In this document: positions 17,300 to 26,777 of the stretch, in pieces
How the letters are laid out: every line of letters starts with the position of its first letter
How positions within the stretch are numbered: the stretch's first letter is position 1
Assembly (NCBI RefSeq): GCF_016919005.1
Contig: NZ_JAFFQE010000004.1
Span: 372,001-436,000, forward strand
Direction of reading: 5' to 3'
Length of the DNA stretch: 64,000 bases
From: Desulfopila inferna
Lineage (GTDB): Bacteria > Desulfobacterota > Desulfobulbia > Desulfobulbales > Desulfocapsaceae
Position numbers and translations under genes: made by a program
The notes under the pieces: model-generated
What the model was told of the DNA's origin: nothing
Database searches by the model: none
What the model saw: the letters and a program-made list of their open reading frames with translations, nothing else

Positions 17300-17562
17300 T
17301 ACTCATCACTCCCGCTGTGGTGGTCGTGGTGGCCATGAGACGCGTCCTTGAGAAAGAGCGAGTGGTACTCGTTTTCGTTAAGATGCTCGCGCAGGAGATG
17401 AGTAAAGGCGTCGACAAAATGAAGTATCTCTTCGCTACTGGTTCTCTCCGCCAGTACTTCGGCAAACTTTTTCTCACCGGCAAGCTGCAGAAAGCAGGCA
17501 AAGGATTTTCTGTCGAGGTCTTCAGTCAAGCCGAAGCACATTTGATCTGGTTCTATAGTCAT
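17299..17562 (-). CDS. Small conserved-looking protein with His-rich tail
   Basis: I do not recognise a named family. The 87-aa protein is acidic and helical (DLDRKSFACFLQLAGEKKF, then EEILHFVDAFTHLLREHLN) and ends in a histidine-rich tail HGHHDHHSGSDE. No signal peptide or TM helix is seen. It is embedded in an operon: 21 bp after yjbQ and overlapping ubiD by one base (TAATG), so translation coupling to ubiD is likely. The tail may bind a metal ion; that is inference from composition only. Confidence 0.7.
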   Translation of the reverse strand: MTIEPDQMCFGLTEDLDRKSFACFLQLAGEKKFAEVLAERTSSEEILHFVDAFTHLLREHLNENEYHSLFLKDASHGHHDHHSGSDE

Positions 17563-17583
17563 TGATATTATTAAGCAAAAATG

Positions 17584-17988
17584 TTAATCTAAATTGGATA
17601 TGCGCCATTTTAACGTTCTAGAGCGCGGTCCGTCGAATTCACAAAAAAAGATTTTCTGCCAGGTACCGAGAGCAAGCTGGTTCTCTTCAATCAACACCGT
17701 CAGGGTGCATCCCATAAGAGACGCCATGATATGTGCGGGGGAATTCCCTTCCATATGCTTGAAGGGATATGTCATCGGCACAATTTTCTGCAATCCGGCT
17801 ATGATATCGTCTTGTACTGCGGGATCGGCACCTTCGTTGATGGTGAGACCGGCAGTTGTGTGGGGATTGAAGAGCAGACAGATTCCGGATATGATTCCTG
17901 AGTCTTCCACTTTCTCATTGATCTGCTGGGTGATGTCTACAAGTTCCATGTGCTTTCTGGTGGATATCGATAATCTGCCGGATACCAT
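17584..17988 (-). CDS. YjbQ-family protein (secondary thiamine-phosphate synthase family)
   Basis: The 134-aa protein matches the YjbQ/UPF0047 fold: FNPHTTAGLTINEGADPAVQ contains the hallmark His-Thr-Ser/Thr-Ala pattern. GNSPAHIMASLMGCTLTVLI and LALGTWQKIFFCEFDGPRSR complete the family signature. Members can substitute weakly for ThiE, but the true role is unresolved. It is cytoplasmic. It is the first gene of the operon leading to ubiD and rluB. Confidence 0.88.
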   Translation of the reverse strand: MVSGRLSISTRKHMELVDITQQINEKVEDSGIISGICLLFNPHTTAGLTINEGADPAVQDDIIAGLQKIVPMTYPFKHMEGNSPAHIMASLMGCTLTVLIEENQLALGTWQKIFFCEFDGPRSRTLKWRISNLD

Positions 17989-18237
17989 GCTTTTCCTCTC
18001 GTCGTAGTCGTGTGCTGCAGCAGTTCGAAAGCCCGCTGATTTGTCTGGCTCAGTTACTTTTAAATAGTCGTAACGTATTTACAGCACTATATGTTCTTTT
18101 CCGGTGACAGTCAATTGTTTCAAAGATGATATGGCCGAATGAACGAATTGATCAAGGCAGATTTTGCCTGAAAATTAAAGGAACGGGAAGCTGGACAGAC
18201 AGTAGGGTCCGCTTTGTGATTCCACCTGTTTTTCAAA

Positions 18238-18265
18238 TTGACACATAGTATATGAGTCATACATT
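18238..18265 (+). promoter_or_regulatory. Candidate promoter for aroK-glgA
   Basis: TTGACA (18238-18243) is a perfect -35. TACATT (18260-18265) is a 4 of 6 match to the -10, spacing 16 bp. Transcription from here would pass through repeat A2 before the aroK start. Confidence 0.4.
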
Positions 18266-18271
18266 TAACCC

Positions 18272-18419
18272 TTGATGGAGCCGTGATAAGCCCGATCTAT
18301 GTCGTTGTAGATCCGAACCGGCGATTTGCCTTACTGCATGTACTGCCAAATCGCCGTTTTAGACGCTACGCCTGATATATCGAGCTTATTCCTGGTCTGC
18401 GCTTATCGCAGAGTTCATC
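18272..18419. repeat. Family A intergenic repeat, copy A2 (148 bp)
   Basis: It begins TTGATGGAGCCGTGATAAG and ends GCAGAGTTCATC. GGCGATTTG and CAAATCGCC form an internal 9-bp stem around TGCATGTAC. Shared blocks with A1 are TCGTTGTAGATC, GGCGATTTGCC and TTATCGCAGAG. Confidence 0.75.
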
Positions 18420-18441
18420 TGGTCAAACCTGGAGAAGGAGT

Positions 18442-18972
18442 ATGTGTAATCTCATTATTCTCGTGGGCTACAGGGGAGTAGGGAAAACCACGATAGGCAG
18501 AGAGCTGGCGGACTCCATTGGCTATGATTTCTGTGATACCGATGACGAAGTGGTGCGACTGCATAAAGCCTCGATAGTGGAAATAGTGGCCAGGGAAGGC
18601 TGGCAGGCCTTCAGACAATACGAGAAAGAGGTGCTGCAGTCGCTGAAAGATCGCGAAAAAACTGTGGTGGCCACGGGAGGCGGTGCCATATTGCATCAAA
18701 CCCAATGGCTGGAGTTGAAGGATGCAGGACTCATATTCTGGCTTAGCGCAGACGAAATGGTGTTGCAGCAAAGGCTGGAGAATGATATGGCCGGGAGTGA
18801 GCAGCGTCCGCCCTTGACCGATCGTGCCGCGGCCGAAGAGATTGCCGAAGTGCTGCGGGAGCGGATTCCGCTCTATCGGCAAACGGCTCATTATCAAATT
18901 GACACCGGCAAAAATGGGATAGCGCAGGCGGTTAAGCAGATCAGACAACTGCTTTCTCAAAACAGCAGGTAA
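18442..18972 (+). CDS. aroK: Shikimate kinase
   Basis: Shikimate kinase phosphorylates shikimate at the 3-OH in the chorismate pathway. The P-loop is GYRGVGKTTIGRELA near the N terminus, the shikimate-binding region is DFCDTDDEVVRL, and the Walker B-like GGGAILHQTQWLEL and the lid RPPLTD are present. The usual FR.xE is FRQYEKEVLQSL. Length of 176 aa is normal. AroK and AroL cannot be told apart. A GGAGAAGGAG site precedes ATG 18442. It precedes the glycogen synthase-like gene by about 70 bp. Confidence 0.92.
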   Translation: MCNLIILVGYRGVGKTTIGRELADSIGYDFCDTDDEVVRLHKASIVEIVAREGWQAFRQYEKEVLQSLKDREKTVVATGGGAILHQTQWLELKDAGLIFWLSADEMVLQQRLENDMAGSEQRPPLTDRAAAEEIAEVLRERIPLYRQTAHYQIDTGKNGIAQAVKQIRQLLSQNSR

Positions 18973-19044
18973 AGAATTCTTCTGCATATCCGGCATTGTC
19001 CGGTGCGGAAAAGGAGGCAGACGTTCAATGAAGGAATGGAATTT

Positions 19045-20673
19045 ATGAAGGATTATGGATCAGCCGTAAACATCTGGATGCTGACCCGGGAGTATGGTGA
19101 CCTTGCCGGTGCCGGGGGGGTCAAGGATGTTGCGGATCAGCTTTCCAGGGCCTTGGCCCAGGGAGGCGAACGCAAGGTGAGCGTGGTGCTGCCGCTTTAT
19201 GGCTTTATCGATCCGAAAGCCAGGGGCTTTTCTCTGCTGCATGATCCCCATACCGAGGAGTCGCTCCTGGAATATGAAGTCGATATGAATTATGCCGACG
19301 AGGAACGCCGCGAAAAACTGCGGGTGTGGCATGCCACGGTGGCGGAGGTTAATATTTATCTTCTTGATTCCAACCGGTTCCGTGAAAAAAAAGACGTCTA
19401 TACCTATACTGCGGCCGAGGAGGCCGAGGATGCAACTAAGAGCCAGGGAGAAGGCCATATAGATTATTTTGCCATGAATCTCCTCCTGCAGAAAGGAACC
19501 ATCCAGCTCATCCTTCTCCTGCGGGAATTTCCTGATGTTATTCATTGTCACGACGGCCATACCGCTGTCCTGCCGGCAATCATCGAGGAGACGTTATGGT
19601 TGAAGAGCTATTTTCGCAGCACCGGCTGCCTGGTGACAATGCACAATGCCGGCATAGGCTATCATCAGGAAGTCTTCGACCTTCCTTATGCCCGGGCAAT
19701 GACGGGACTGCCCGGGAATGTAATTGATAAAAGCATTCTGCGGGGCGCGTTTGACCCTTTTGTCGCAGCCGGACATTATGCCGCGGTCAATACGGTCAGT
19801 GAAAATTATGCCCGGGAGCTTCAGGACGGGGTGGAAGATGAACAGACCGGTATGCTCGGTCATCGTCTGCTTGATATGGGAGTGATACTTGAAGGCATCA
19901 CCAACGGCGTGGATATGCATTCCTACGATCCGCGACGGGGCGAAGAGATTGGTCTGGCCGCATCTTTTGATGTAGCGGATGATCGGTTAATTGAGGGCAA
20001 GTTACGCTGCAGGGAGGCGCTGGTCCGGTCTTTGATTGCCGAAGAACCGGTTGACGGTATTGCCCAGTATGGCTTTCTGGAACCGGAACATCACGGCCCG
20101 CTGTTTACTTTCATCGGACGTCTGAGCGAGCAAAAGGGTGTCGATATTTTGCATGGTGCCGTTTTGAGAATGCTGGAAATGCCGGTAGATGATGTCGATT
20201 TTCAGATAGTCATCCTGGGCGGAGGCACACCACGGCTGGAGAAGGAAATGATCTCTCTGGCAGGGGCGGAAAAGAGTGCAGGCAGAGTATGTTTTCTGGC
20301 CGGTTACAATCCACTGCTCGCCAACAAGGTGTACAGCGCCGGTGATTTTTTTCTGGTACCATCACGCTATGAACCCTGTGGACTGACGGACTTCATCGCT
20401 CAGCTTTTTGGCAACATACCTATTGTTCATTATGTCGGGGGGCTGGTGAAGGTTCTTGATAACCGGACTGGATTTACCTATGTCAAAAACGATCCCGCTT
20501 TTCTTGCCGAAGCCATGGGACGGGTGATGCAGATCTATGAAAATAAGAAGCTGGTGCGCTCCATGCAGAAGGAGGCAGTGCGGGTCATCCAGGAAAAATT
20601 TACCTGGGAAAAAGTCAAAAACCATTACCTGCAGCTCTACAAGAAAGTAATTACGGATAAAATAACAGAGTAG
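19045..20673 (+). CDS. glgA: Glycogen/starch synthase-like glycosyltransferase (GT5)
   Basis: The protein is a GT-B glycosyltransferase of the GlgA type, expected to elongate alpha-1,4-glucan from an ADP- or UDP-glucose donor. The N-terminal half has REYGDLAGAGGVKDVADQL and HCHDGHTAVLPAI-like (IHCHDGHTAVLPA). The C-terminal donor domain has FIGRLSEQKGVDIL and the catalytic-site block PSRYEPCGLTDFIAQ. The canonical KxGGL lysine of GlgA is absent (GAGGV instead). I chose ATG 19045, with GAAGGA 9 nt upstream; GTG 19003 and ATG 19036 are alternatives. gapA follows by 30 bp. Confidence 0.85.
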   Translation: MKDYGSAVNIWMLTREYGDLAGAGGVKDVADQLSRALAQGGERKVSVVLPLYGFIDPKARGFSLLHDPHTEESLLEYEVDMNYADEERREKLRVWHATVAEVNIYLLDSNRFREKKDVYTYTAAEEAEDATKSQGEGHIDYFAMNLLLQKGTIQLILLLREFPDVIHCHDGHTAVLPAIIEETLWLKSYFRSTGCLVTMHNAGIGYHQEVFDLPYARAMTGLPGNVIDKSILRGAFDPFVAAGHYAAVNTVSENYARELQDGVEDEQTGMLGHRLLDMGVILEGITNGVDMHSYDPRRGEEIGLAASFDVADDRLIEGKLRCREALVRSLIAEEPVDGIAQYGFLEPEHHGPLFTFIGRLSEQKGVDILHGAVLRMLEMPVDDVDFQIVILGGGTPRLEKEMISLAGAEKSAGRVCFLAGYNPLLANKVYSAGDFFLVPSRYEPCGLTDFIAQLFGNIPIVHYVGGLVKVLDNRTGFTYVKNDPAFLAEAMGRVMQIYENKKLVRSMQKEAVRVIQEKFTWEKVKNHYLQLYKKVITDKITE

Positions 20674-20703
20674 CTTCATATAAGCTTAACAGGAGGAACA
20701 CCG

Positions 20704-21708
20704 ATGACTGTAAGAATTGGTATCAACGGCTTTGGCCGCATTGGCAGGAGCGTCTTTCGTGCCGTGAGTCAGGATCCGGTCTTTAAGGATATAGAAATAA
20801 CCGCAATCAATGATTTGACCGACACCCAAACCCTGGCTCATCTGCTCAAGTATGACTCCATCATGGGTATTTATCCCGCGGAAATCGAGAGCAGCGATGA
20901 AGGCATAATCGTTGACGGCAGGCTTATCAAGGTGACGAGCCACAAGAACCCGGCTGATATCCCCTGGGCGGACGCCAAGGTCAAGTATGTGGCTGAATGT
21001 ACAGGAATATTCAGAGATGGCGAGTCGGCAAAGGCGCATATTGACGCCGGTGCGGAGAAGGTCATCATTTCAGCTCCGGCCAAGGGTGATGTCAAAACCT
21101 TTGTGATGGGCGTCAATGAAGACGAATATGATGCCGCAAAACATCATGTTGTTTCCAATGCCTCCTGTACGACCAACTGCCTGGCTCCTTTTGCCAAAGT
21201 TATTCTTGATAATTTTGGAATCAAAAATGGCTTGATGACAACGGTGCATGCCTATACCGGCGACCAGCGTCTTCTTGATTTTCCCCACTCAGACCTCCGC
21301 AGAGCAAGGGCTGCCGCCTTATCCATGATCCCGACAAAGACGGGTGCGGCTGCCGCGGTTTCTCTGGTGATTCCTGAACTGAAGGGCAAGTTTGACGGTC
21401 TCGCCGTTCGCGTGCCTACGCCCAATGTCTCTCTGGTCGATGCGGTGATGCAAGTGGAAAAAACCACCACGGTTGAAGAGGTGAACCAGGTATTGAAAGA
21501 GGCTGCCAACAGATATCTGGGATATTCCGATCTCCCCCTGGTTTCCATCGATTTTCAGGGTGACGGCAGGTCATCGATTGTCGATGGTCCCTCAACCAAA
21601 GTTATCGGCAACAATGTCAAAGTGATGAGCTGGTATGATAATGAATGGGGATATTCCAACCGAATGCTGGATTTAATTCTCCATATGCATACCAACAGGG
21701 CGATTTAG
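20704..21708 (+). CDS. gap: Glyceraldehyde-3-phosphate dehydrogenase
   Basis: GAPDH oxidises glyceraldehyde-3-phosphate to 1,3-bisphosphoglycerate in glycolysis, or the reverse in gluconeogenesis. The Rossmann start is RIGINGFGRIGRSVFR; NDLTD after strand 2 points to NAD. The active site is SNASCTTNCLAPFAK (nucleophile Cys about residue 153), and the C-terminal SWYDNEWGYSNR is invariant. Length of 334 aa is standard. It follows the glycogen synthase with a strong AGGAGG site, suggesting a carbohydrate-metabolism operon. Confidence 0.97.
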   Translation: MTVRIGINGFGRIGRSVFRAVSQDPVFKDIEITAINDLTDTQTLAHLLKYDSIMGIYPAEIESSDEGIIVDGRLIKVTSHKNPADIPWADAKVKYVAECTGIFRDGESAKAHIDAGAEKVIISAPAKGDVKTFVMGVNEDEYDAAKHHVVSNASCTTNCLAPFAKVILDNFGIKNGLMTTVHAYTGDQRLLDFPHSDLRRARAAALSMIPTKTGAAAAVSLVIPELKGKFDGLAVRVPTPNVSLVDAVMQVEKTTTVEEVNQVLKEAANRYLGYSDLPLVSIDFQGDGRSSIVDGPSTKVIGNNVKVMSWYDNEWGYSNRMLDLILHMHTNRAI

Positions 21709-21799
21709 TGCCTTACCCCTGGATGCACACCGGGATCTGGAGACCGTGTTCTTTTATAAAATGAAATCGTAGAAATTCATTGAAGTTGCCGGGACGGGC

Positions 21800-21872
21800 A
21801 CTGCGACAAATGCAAAATCGAGTAAGCTCGGTCTACAACGGCGTAGATCGAGTTTTTTTACGAGTCCATCAA
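21800..21872 (-). repeat. Family A intergenic repeat, copy A3 (partial)
   Basis: On the minus strand it reads TTGATGGACTCGTAAAAAAA then CTCGATCTACGCCGTTGTAG. The terminal TTGATGG overlaps the stop codon of the kinase gene at 21869. The far end is degraded and its boundary is approximate. Confidence 0.65.
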
Positions 21873-23032
21873 AATTTTATAGTGAAGGTGGTTCCATTTT
21901 CACTGCAAATATGAACTTCGGCATGTATCTGCCCCGCCAGCATGCGCACCAGACGGAGGCCGAGGGTATCCGTCTCTTTCCAGTTCAGTTCCTGGGGCAT
22001 CCCCTTACCATTGTCGCTGACAGACAGGCGGGCACGCTCAAGGCTGTCGGGGTGCAGTGAGATTCTCACCAACCCTTCTCCGCCATTAAAAGCGTGCTCG
22101 AGTGCATTACAGACCAACTCATTGAGGATCAGGCCGCAGGGCAATGCCGTATTTACCGGAAGCTGCACCGGTTCAAGATCGAGTTCGAGCCTGATCTTTG
22201 TTGTTGTCTGATGCGCCTGAAGCAGATAGCTCACCAGGCTGCGGACATAGTCGTCAAACTGGATCCGGGCCAGGTCGTCAGACTGGTAGAGTTTCTCATG
22301 CACCAGTGCCATGGAGCGCACCCGGTGGTGTATGTTTTGAAAGACCTCACGTGCCGCACCTTCCGGCAGTTCATCGGACTGCAGGGAAATAAGGCTGGAG
22401 ATGACCTGCATATTGTTTTTGACCCGGTGGTGGATCTCCTTGAGCATTACCTCCTTCTCTTCCAGGGAAATCTCTGCCGCTTTTCTGGCGCTGATATCGA
22501 TCAGGATAATTCGCCACTGCAGTTCCTCGCCGCCAGGCTTCTGGTGCGCCTCAATTTCCGCCTGAACCCACAGGGGAATCTCTTCCTTGCGAGCCAGAGG
22601 CAGCTCTGTGCTTTGTTTTTCCCGGCTCATAACAGCCCTTTGCCGCGCGGCCAGGAAGGCATGTTCCCAACCCTTTTCAATGAAGCGGCTGAAGGTCGAG
22701 TGCGTCAGGATTGACTTCTTGGTGTTAAGCAGTCGGGTTCCGGTGCTGTTTATTTCGCTGATAAAGCCCTGGGCATCAAGAGTCAAGTAACCGCAGGGTG
22801 CATACTCATACAAGTTCTCAAATTTGATCTGCAATTCACTGATTTCCTGCTGCGCGGACTGGAGTTCCTCATTCTGGATTTCCAGCTCCGCTTGATAGAG
22901 CCTCAGTTCATGGATCAGACTGAGAATGTCGGGGACGGCCGGAGTCGTTTTTTCCGGCTGCCCCCGGATCAAAATTTCCGCCTGTCGCCGCAGTTGATCG
23001 AATTTATCATTTTGGCCTGACCGGTGAGGCAT
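21869..23032 (-). CDS. PAS-containing sensor histidine kinase (HisKA_2 type)
   Basis: This 387-aa soluble kinase has an N-terminal coiled coil ([17 protein letters not shown], residues 50-70) and a PAS domain (about 72-185, [15 protein letters not shown]). The HisKA_2 dimerisation domain has phospho-acceptor His201 or His202 in [16 protein letters not shown]. The HATPase domain follows: [12 protein letters not shown] (N box) and [10 protein letters not shown] (G1). There is no TM helix. The start lies 3 bp after the stop of the CheB-CheR-PAS gene, so the two are cotranscribed and probably form one signalling unit. No receiver is fused; the cognate response regulator is unknown. Confidence 0.9.
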   Translation of the reverse strand: MPHRSGQNDKFDQLRRQAEILIRGQPEKTTPAVPDILSLIHELRLYQAELEIQNEELQSAQQEISELQIKFENLYEYAPCGYLTLDAQGFISEINSTGTRLLNTKKSILTHSTFSRFIEKGWEHAFLAARQRAVMSREKQSTELPLARKEEIPLWVQAEIEAHQKPGGEELQWRIILIDISARKAAEISLEEKEVMLKEIHHRVKNNMQVISSLISLQSDELPEGAAREVFQNIHHRVRSMALVHEKLYQSDDLARIQFDDYVRSLVSYLLQAHQTTTKIRLELDLEPVQLPVNTALPCGLILNELVCNALEHAFNGGEGLVRISLHPDSLERARLSVSDNGKGMPQELNWKETDTLGLRLVRMLAGQIHAEVHICSENGTTFTIKF

Positions 23033-23035
23033 GAC

Positions 23036-25960
23036 TTAGTCCTTTGCTGGTGATTCTCTGAAATGGAGGAGGAGGTGGTAGGGGAAATCATCATCTTCTC
23101 TGATGATCCGGCCGTGAATGAAGAATCCGCGGTTGCCGTCGGTTGAATGTATCTCAAAGACGGGAGAGGTGAAATCACTCTTCTGCTCCAGTGCTTTTGC
23201 CAACATCGGTTGTAAATCTATTCCCTTAAAGACGCGGTGCTGCAGATTGATGAGGTCGAGGCCTCTCACCTCTTTCTGGCTGATATTGAACAATGTCGAA
23301 AACACACTGTTGGCAATGACCAGTTTGTCGTTTTTGTCAAGGACGGCAATAGGGGAACTATTCATGTCAAAAACATAACGGACCAGCTGCCAGGCTCCTT
23401 CAGCTTGCTTTTTGGCATCGTGAATGATGACCTGCGCCTTTTTCTGTTCATTGATGTCCGAGAAGGTAAGCACGGCACCGTCTATGCGATTGTCCCGGGT
23501 GCGGTAGGGTAGAATTCTCATGGCGTACCAGTCGCCGCCGATGGTTTTGACTTCAGCTGTTTTGGGAGTGAGCTTCTGTATAACCCCCGTCAGGTCGTCG
23601 ATCACGTCGGCGTATTCCAGGTTGGTAACCACGTGCTTGAGGGGGCGGCCTATGTCGGACTGGATCAGGTTGATGATGGTAGTCGCCTCTTCGGTAAAAC
23701 GGCGGATGCGCAACTCGTTGTTCACAAAAATAGTGGCTATCTGGGTGCCGTTCAGCAAATTACGCAGGTCGTCGTGGGCTTCGGAAAGTTCGGCAACCTT
23801 GCTTTCCAGCTCGGCATTGACGGTCTGCAGCTCTTCGTTCAGGGATTGTAGTTCCTCCTTGGTGGATTCCTGCTCTTCGTTGGCTGACTGCAGCTCTTCG
23901 TTGGCTGACTGCAGTTCCTCATTGGTGGATTTGAGCTCTTCGTTGGCGGATTCCAGTTCTTCTATGGTCACCTTATGGTTTTCCTGATAATTGAGCAACT
24001 CCTCCTCCAGCTCGGTTATGCGCGAGGAGTCGGTCTGCTGTTCGTGGCTGCTTTCCGTTTTACCCTTATAGGTGCTTACTTTATCATCGATATCGACGAG
24101 AACCACCAGGAGATGATCCTTAAGATCACCGGAATGCTGCGGAGCAACATGGAGGTTGATCATCTGCATATCCCCGTTGGTTCTGACCCCGATATTACGA
24201 CGGGTTACCGCGATCTTCGAAGATACCGCCTTGCGGATGGCGGCAGATAATTCAATGCGCAGACCATTTCTGGCCAGATTGAGAATATTGCTGGTGGGCG
24301 CTCCGCTGGGGGTCTCGAGATATTTACCGGTACGGCCCTGCACGTGCTTGATGTTTCCTTCAAAATCCACAAGAATCGCTGTTGGAGCGAACTGGTCGAT
24401 GATCGCTTTTCGAGTACTTTCTGCCACGTTGCGTTTGTGCTCGGCGGCAGTGGGTGTGCGGTCTTGTTGTGCGGTAAGTATCTGTCTGCTGGGGAATTCA
24501 ACGGGCTGGAGGGAGGTTACTTCACGGCGAAGGTATATTCGCCATTTTTTGTTACGGGCCTTGAAGAGACTGGAAAAGCGGCTGATCGTCTCGGAGGGTC
24601 CCAGTAGCAGAATACCATGAGGAACCATGGAATAATGGAACAGCGGTATAAGTTTTTTCTGAGCCTCGTTGTTCAGATAGATGAGCAGATTACGGCAGCT
24701 TAGCAGGTTCAGGCGCAGGAAAGGCGGATCCCTGAGTATGTTCTGTTCAGAGAAGACCAGATCATCCCGCAGTTCCTTGCGGACGCGGAAGGTATCGTCC
24801 TCTTTGACGAAAAATCGTTTAAGCCTTTCGGCGCCGACATCGGCCCGGATACTATCCGGATACACCGCTTTGCGGGCCAGAGTGATGGCCCGGCCGTCGA
24901 TGTCGGTTCCAAAGAGCTGCAGGTTGATACGCCTGGATATTTGATCGAGACACTCATGCAGGATCATGGCCAGTGAATAGACCTCTTCGCCCGTCGAACA
25001 TCCGGGGATCCAGGCGCGGAAGGTATCACCGTCCTTCAGCGATTCAAGATACTCGGGCAAAATCTCGGTTTTCAGAACCTCGAAGGCTTGGGCGTCTCGG
25101 AAAAACTGGGTTACACCGATAAGCAGTTCACGAAACAGAGTTTCCGCCTCATTGGGATTTTTCTGGAGATAGTCGACGTATTCTTTGTGGCTGTCAATCT
25201 GATTAACCACCATGCGGCGGCTGATACGGCGCTGAATCGTCTTATCCTTGTAGTCGGAAAAATCATGGCCGATGCGGCTGCGCAGTATGCTGAATATCTT
25301 ATCCACATCATCCCGCTCGACTTTGTCATTTTCAGGCTTGAAGGCTGCTCTGTGACTTGCAAAATATTGCATCAGCTGTTCGGGCATCTTCTCCGGAGGC
25401 AGTATGAAATCTGCAAGGCCGGTGTCGATGGCGCTGCGGGGCATGCCGTCATAGGCTGCCGTTTCCACACTTTGCACCAGAACCAGTCCTTCAGCCGCCT
25501 TGATCGCTCTTACACCCATGGTCCCATCGCTTCCGGTTCCGGATAAAATGACCACGGCGCTGTTTTTCCCCTGATCTTCGGCAAGAGATCGCAAAAACAG
25601 ATCGATTGAAAGGGTGGCCGCCTTGCTGTTGCGCTCCAGCAATTTTATCCTGCCCGAGAACACTGCGATATCTTTGTTGGAGGGAACCACATAGGCATGG
25701 TTGGATTGAACCGGCCGATCGTCTTCCGCGGTGGTGACCGGAATGAACGAAACCTTCTGGAGAAGATCAGGCAGCATGCTTGGTTGATCCGGACTCCTGT
25801 GTACTACAACGAAGTAGGCCATGCCACTGTTCTCGGGAACTTCTGCAAAGAAGGCTTTCAATGCTTCCAACCCACCTGCGGATGCCCCCAGCCCGACGAA
25901 GGGGAATGTCGACCCCTTTCTTTCGGTATTTTCCCGGTCGGCAATGTTTGTTTGAGGCAT
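23036..25960 (-). CDS. CheB-CheR-PAS fusion chemotaxis-type signalling protein
   Basis: The 974-aa protein joins a CheB methylesterase (residues about 20-205), a CheR methyltransferase (about 220-480), a long coiled coil (about 650-720) and two PAS domains. CheB residues are seen in GLGASAGGLEAL (Ser), VVHRSPDQPSM (His) and LSGTGSDGTMG (Asp). CheR has GCSTGEEVYSLAM for SAM binding. The coiled coil is made of SANEELQ heptads. No CheB receiver and no kinase domain are present; the kinase is the separate downstream gene. ATG 25960 is preferred to 26035, which lacks a ribosome site. Confidence 0.9.
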   Translation of the reverse strand: MPQTNIADRENTERKGSTFPFVGLGASAGGLEALKAFFAEVPENSGMAYFVVVHRSPDQPSMLPDLLQKVSFIPVTTAEDDRPVQSNHAYVVPSNKDIAVFSGRIKLLERNSKAATLSIDLFLRSLAEDQGKNSAVVILSGTGSDGTMGVRAIKAAEGLVLVQSVETAAYDGMPRSAIDTGLADFILPPEKMPEQLMQYFASHRAAFKPENDKVERDDVDKIFSILRSRIGHDFSDYKDKTIQRRISRRMVVNQIDSHKEYVDYLQKNPNEAETLFRELLIGVTQFFRDAQAFEVLKTEILPEYLESLKDGDTFRAWIPGCSTGEEVYSLAMILHECLDQISRRINLQLFGTDIDGRAITLARKAVYPDSIRADVGAERLKRFFVKEDDTFRVRKELRDDLVFSEQNILRDPPFLRLNLLSCRNLLIYLNNEAQKKLIPLFHYSMVPHGILLLGPSETISRFSSLFKARNKKWRIYLRREVTSLQPVEFPSRQILTAQQDRTPTAAEHKRNVAESTRKAIIDQFAPTAILVDFEGNIKHVQGRTGKYLETPSGAPTSNILNLARNGLRIELSAAIRKAVSSKIAVTRRNIGVRTNGDMQMINLHVAPQHSGDLKDHLLVVLVDIDDKVSTYKGKTESSHEQQTDSSRITELEEELLNYQENHKVTIEELESANEELKSTNEELQSANEELQSANEEQESTKEELQSLNEELQTVNAELESKVAELSEAHDDLRNLLNGTQIATIFVNNELRIRRFTEEATTIINLIQSDIGRPLKHVVTNLEYADVIDDLTGVIQKLTPKTAEVKTIGGDWYAMRILPYRTRDNRIDGAVLTFSDINEQKKAQVIIHDAKKQAEGAWQLVRYVFDMNSSPIAVLDKNDKLVIANSVFSTLFNISQKEVRGLDLINLQHRVFKGIDLQPMLAKALEQKSDFTSPVFEIHSTDGNRGFFIHGRIIREDDDFPYHLLLHFRESPAKD

Positions 25961-26777
25961 AGTTTGCTCTTGTTGATGAAGATAATTTAATTCGGTGATG
26001 GATCCCGAAACGAAGCGAGAGATGCCGGTAGACATCTGAATGAGCCATGGTAACGATGAGGCACACTATCTCACTATTATATCGGTACAACGTCATCGCG
26101 ATGAGTTTTATAAACTATATCACGATATCAGGAAAAAACAAGCCGGATCAAATTGCCATCAGTTAACCTTACTGATTATTTTTGCTGAAAAAAATAGCCT
26201 CCTGTCTGCAGAAGGATGTGGTGTCGTGAATATGCCGAACAGGTGTTGCCGGCACCTCTCCAATTGGCCCCCGGTAAAGAAGTTTAAAGCCATACCAGAG
26301 CTGGTGACTTTTACGGCCACCGCATAGTTGATGGATCTGAAAACAATCTTATGATGTCATATCGAAGCTAGAAAAAGTAAACGCAGTTCGAAAATCCCGG
26401 ATAATCGGGCTGTAGATAATGCTCCCGAAGAGAGAAGCAATGGTTCTCGTTGCCGCCAGGAGGCAGCATACAGGAATACCTATTTAAGAGGATGGCGTGT
26501 CCCGGCAGGGTTGTCTCCTGGGGGAGAAGTCTCCTGATGCTTCAATAATATGTTATGCCGCGGTGATTCGTCAATGTTCCGGGGAAAAATCTGAAGAAAT
26601 GAATACCCGAAAAAAATCCGTATAACCGCATGATGAAAGACCGTGTCGAACTTTTAAGCTTGCCTAATAAAGATTAATTCATCATTATTGATGGGACTCG
26701 TGAAAAGCTCAATCTGCGTTTTGTAGATCTGCAATAAAACGGCAATTGCCGTAATACATAGTGGAAAAAAATAAAGC
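25961..26777. other. Divergent intergenic region, mostly unexplained (817 bp)
   Basis: No supported gene. Small open frames on both strands lack ribosome sites and family motifs. Repeat A4 (26688-26760) occupies the end nearest the dikinase-like gene. The rest is unrecognised. Confidence 0.4.
26688..26760 (+). repeat. Family A intergenic repeat, copy A4 (partial)
   Basis: It begins TTGATGGGACTCGTGAAAAG, followed by CTCAATCTGCG and TTGTAGATCTG as in A1. It ends about 18 bp before the start of the 1429-aa gene. The distal inverted end is missing. Confidence 0.6.

Larger units (their letters stand above)
17989..18441. other. Divergent intergenic region yjbQ / aroK (453 bp)
   Basis: No gene is supported. 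It contains a promoter candidate (18238-18265) and family A repeat A2 (18272-18419), which would lie in the aroK leader. Confidence 0.55.

Noticed and set aside
23866-23955. Tandem DNA repeat that could be taken for a short CRISPR-like array
   Set aside because: The period is 21 bp in frame and encodes SANEELQ-type coiled-coil heptads. There are no spacers of constant length and no cas genes.
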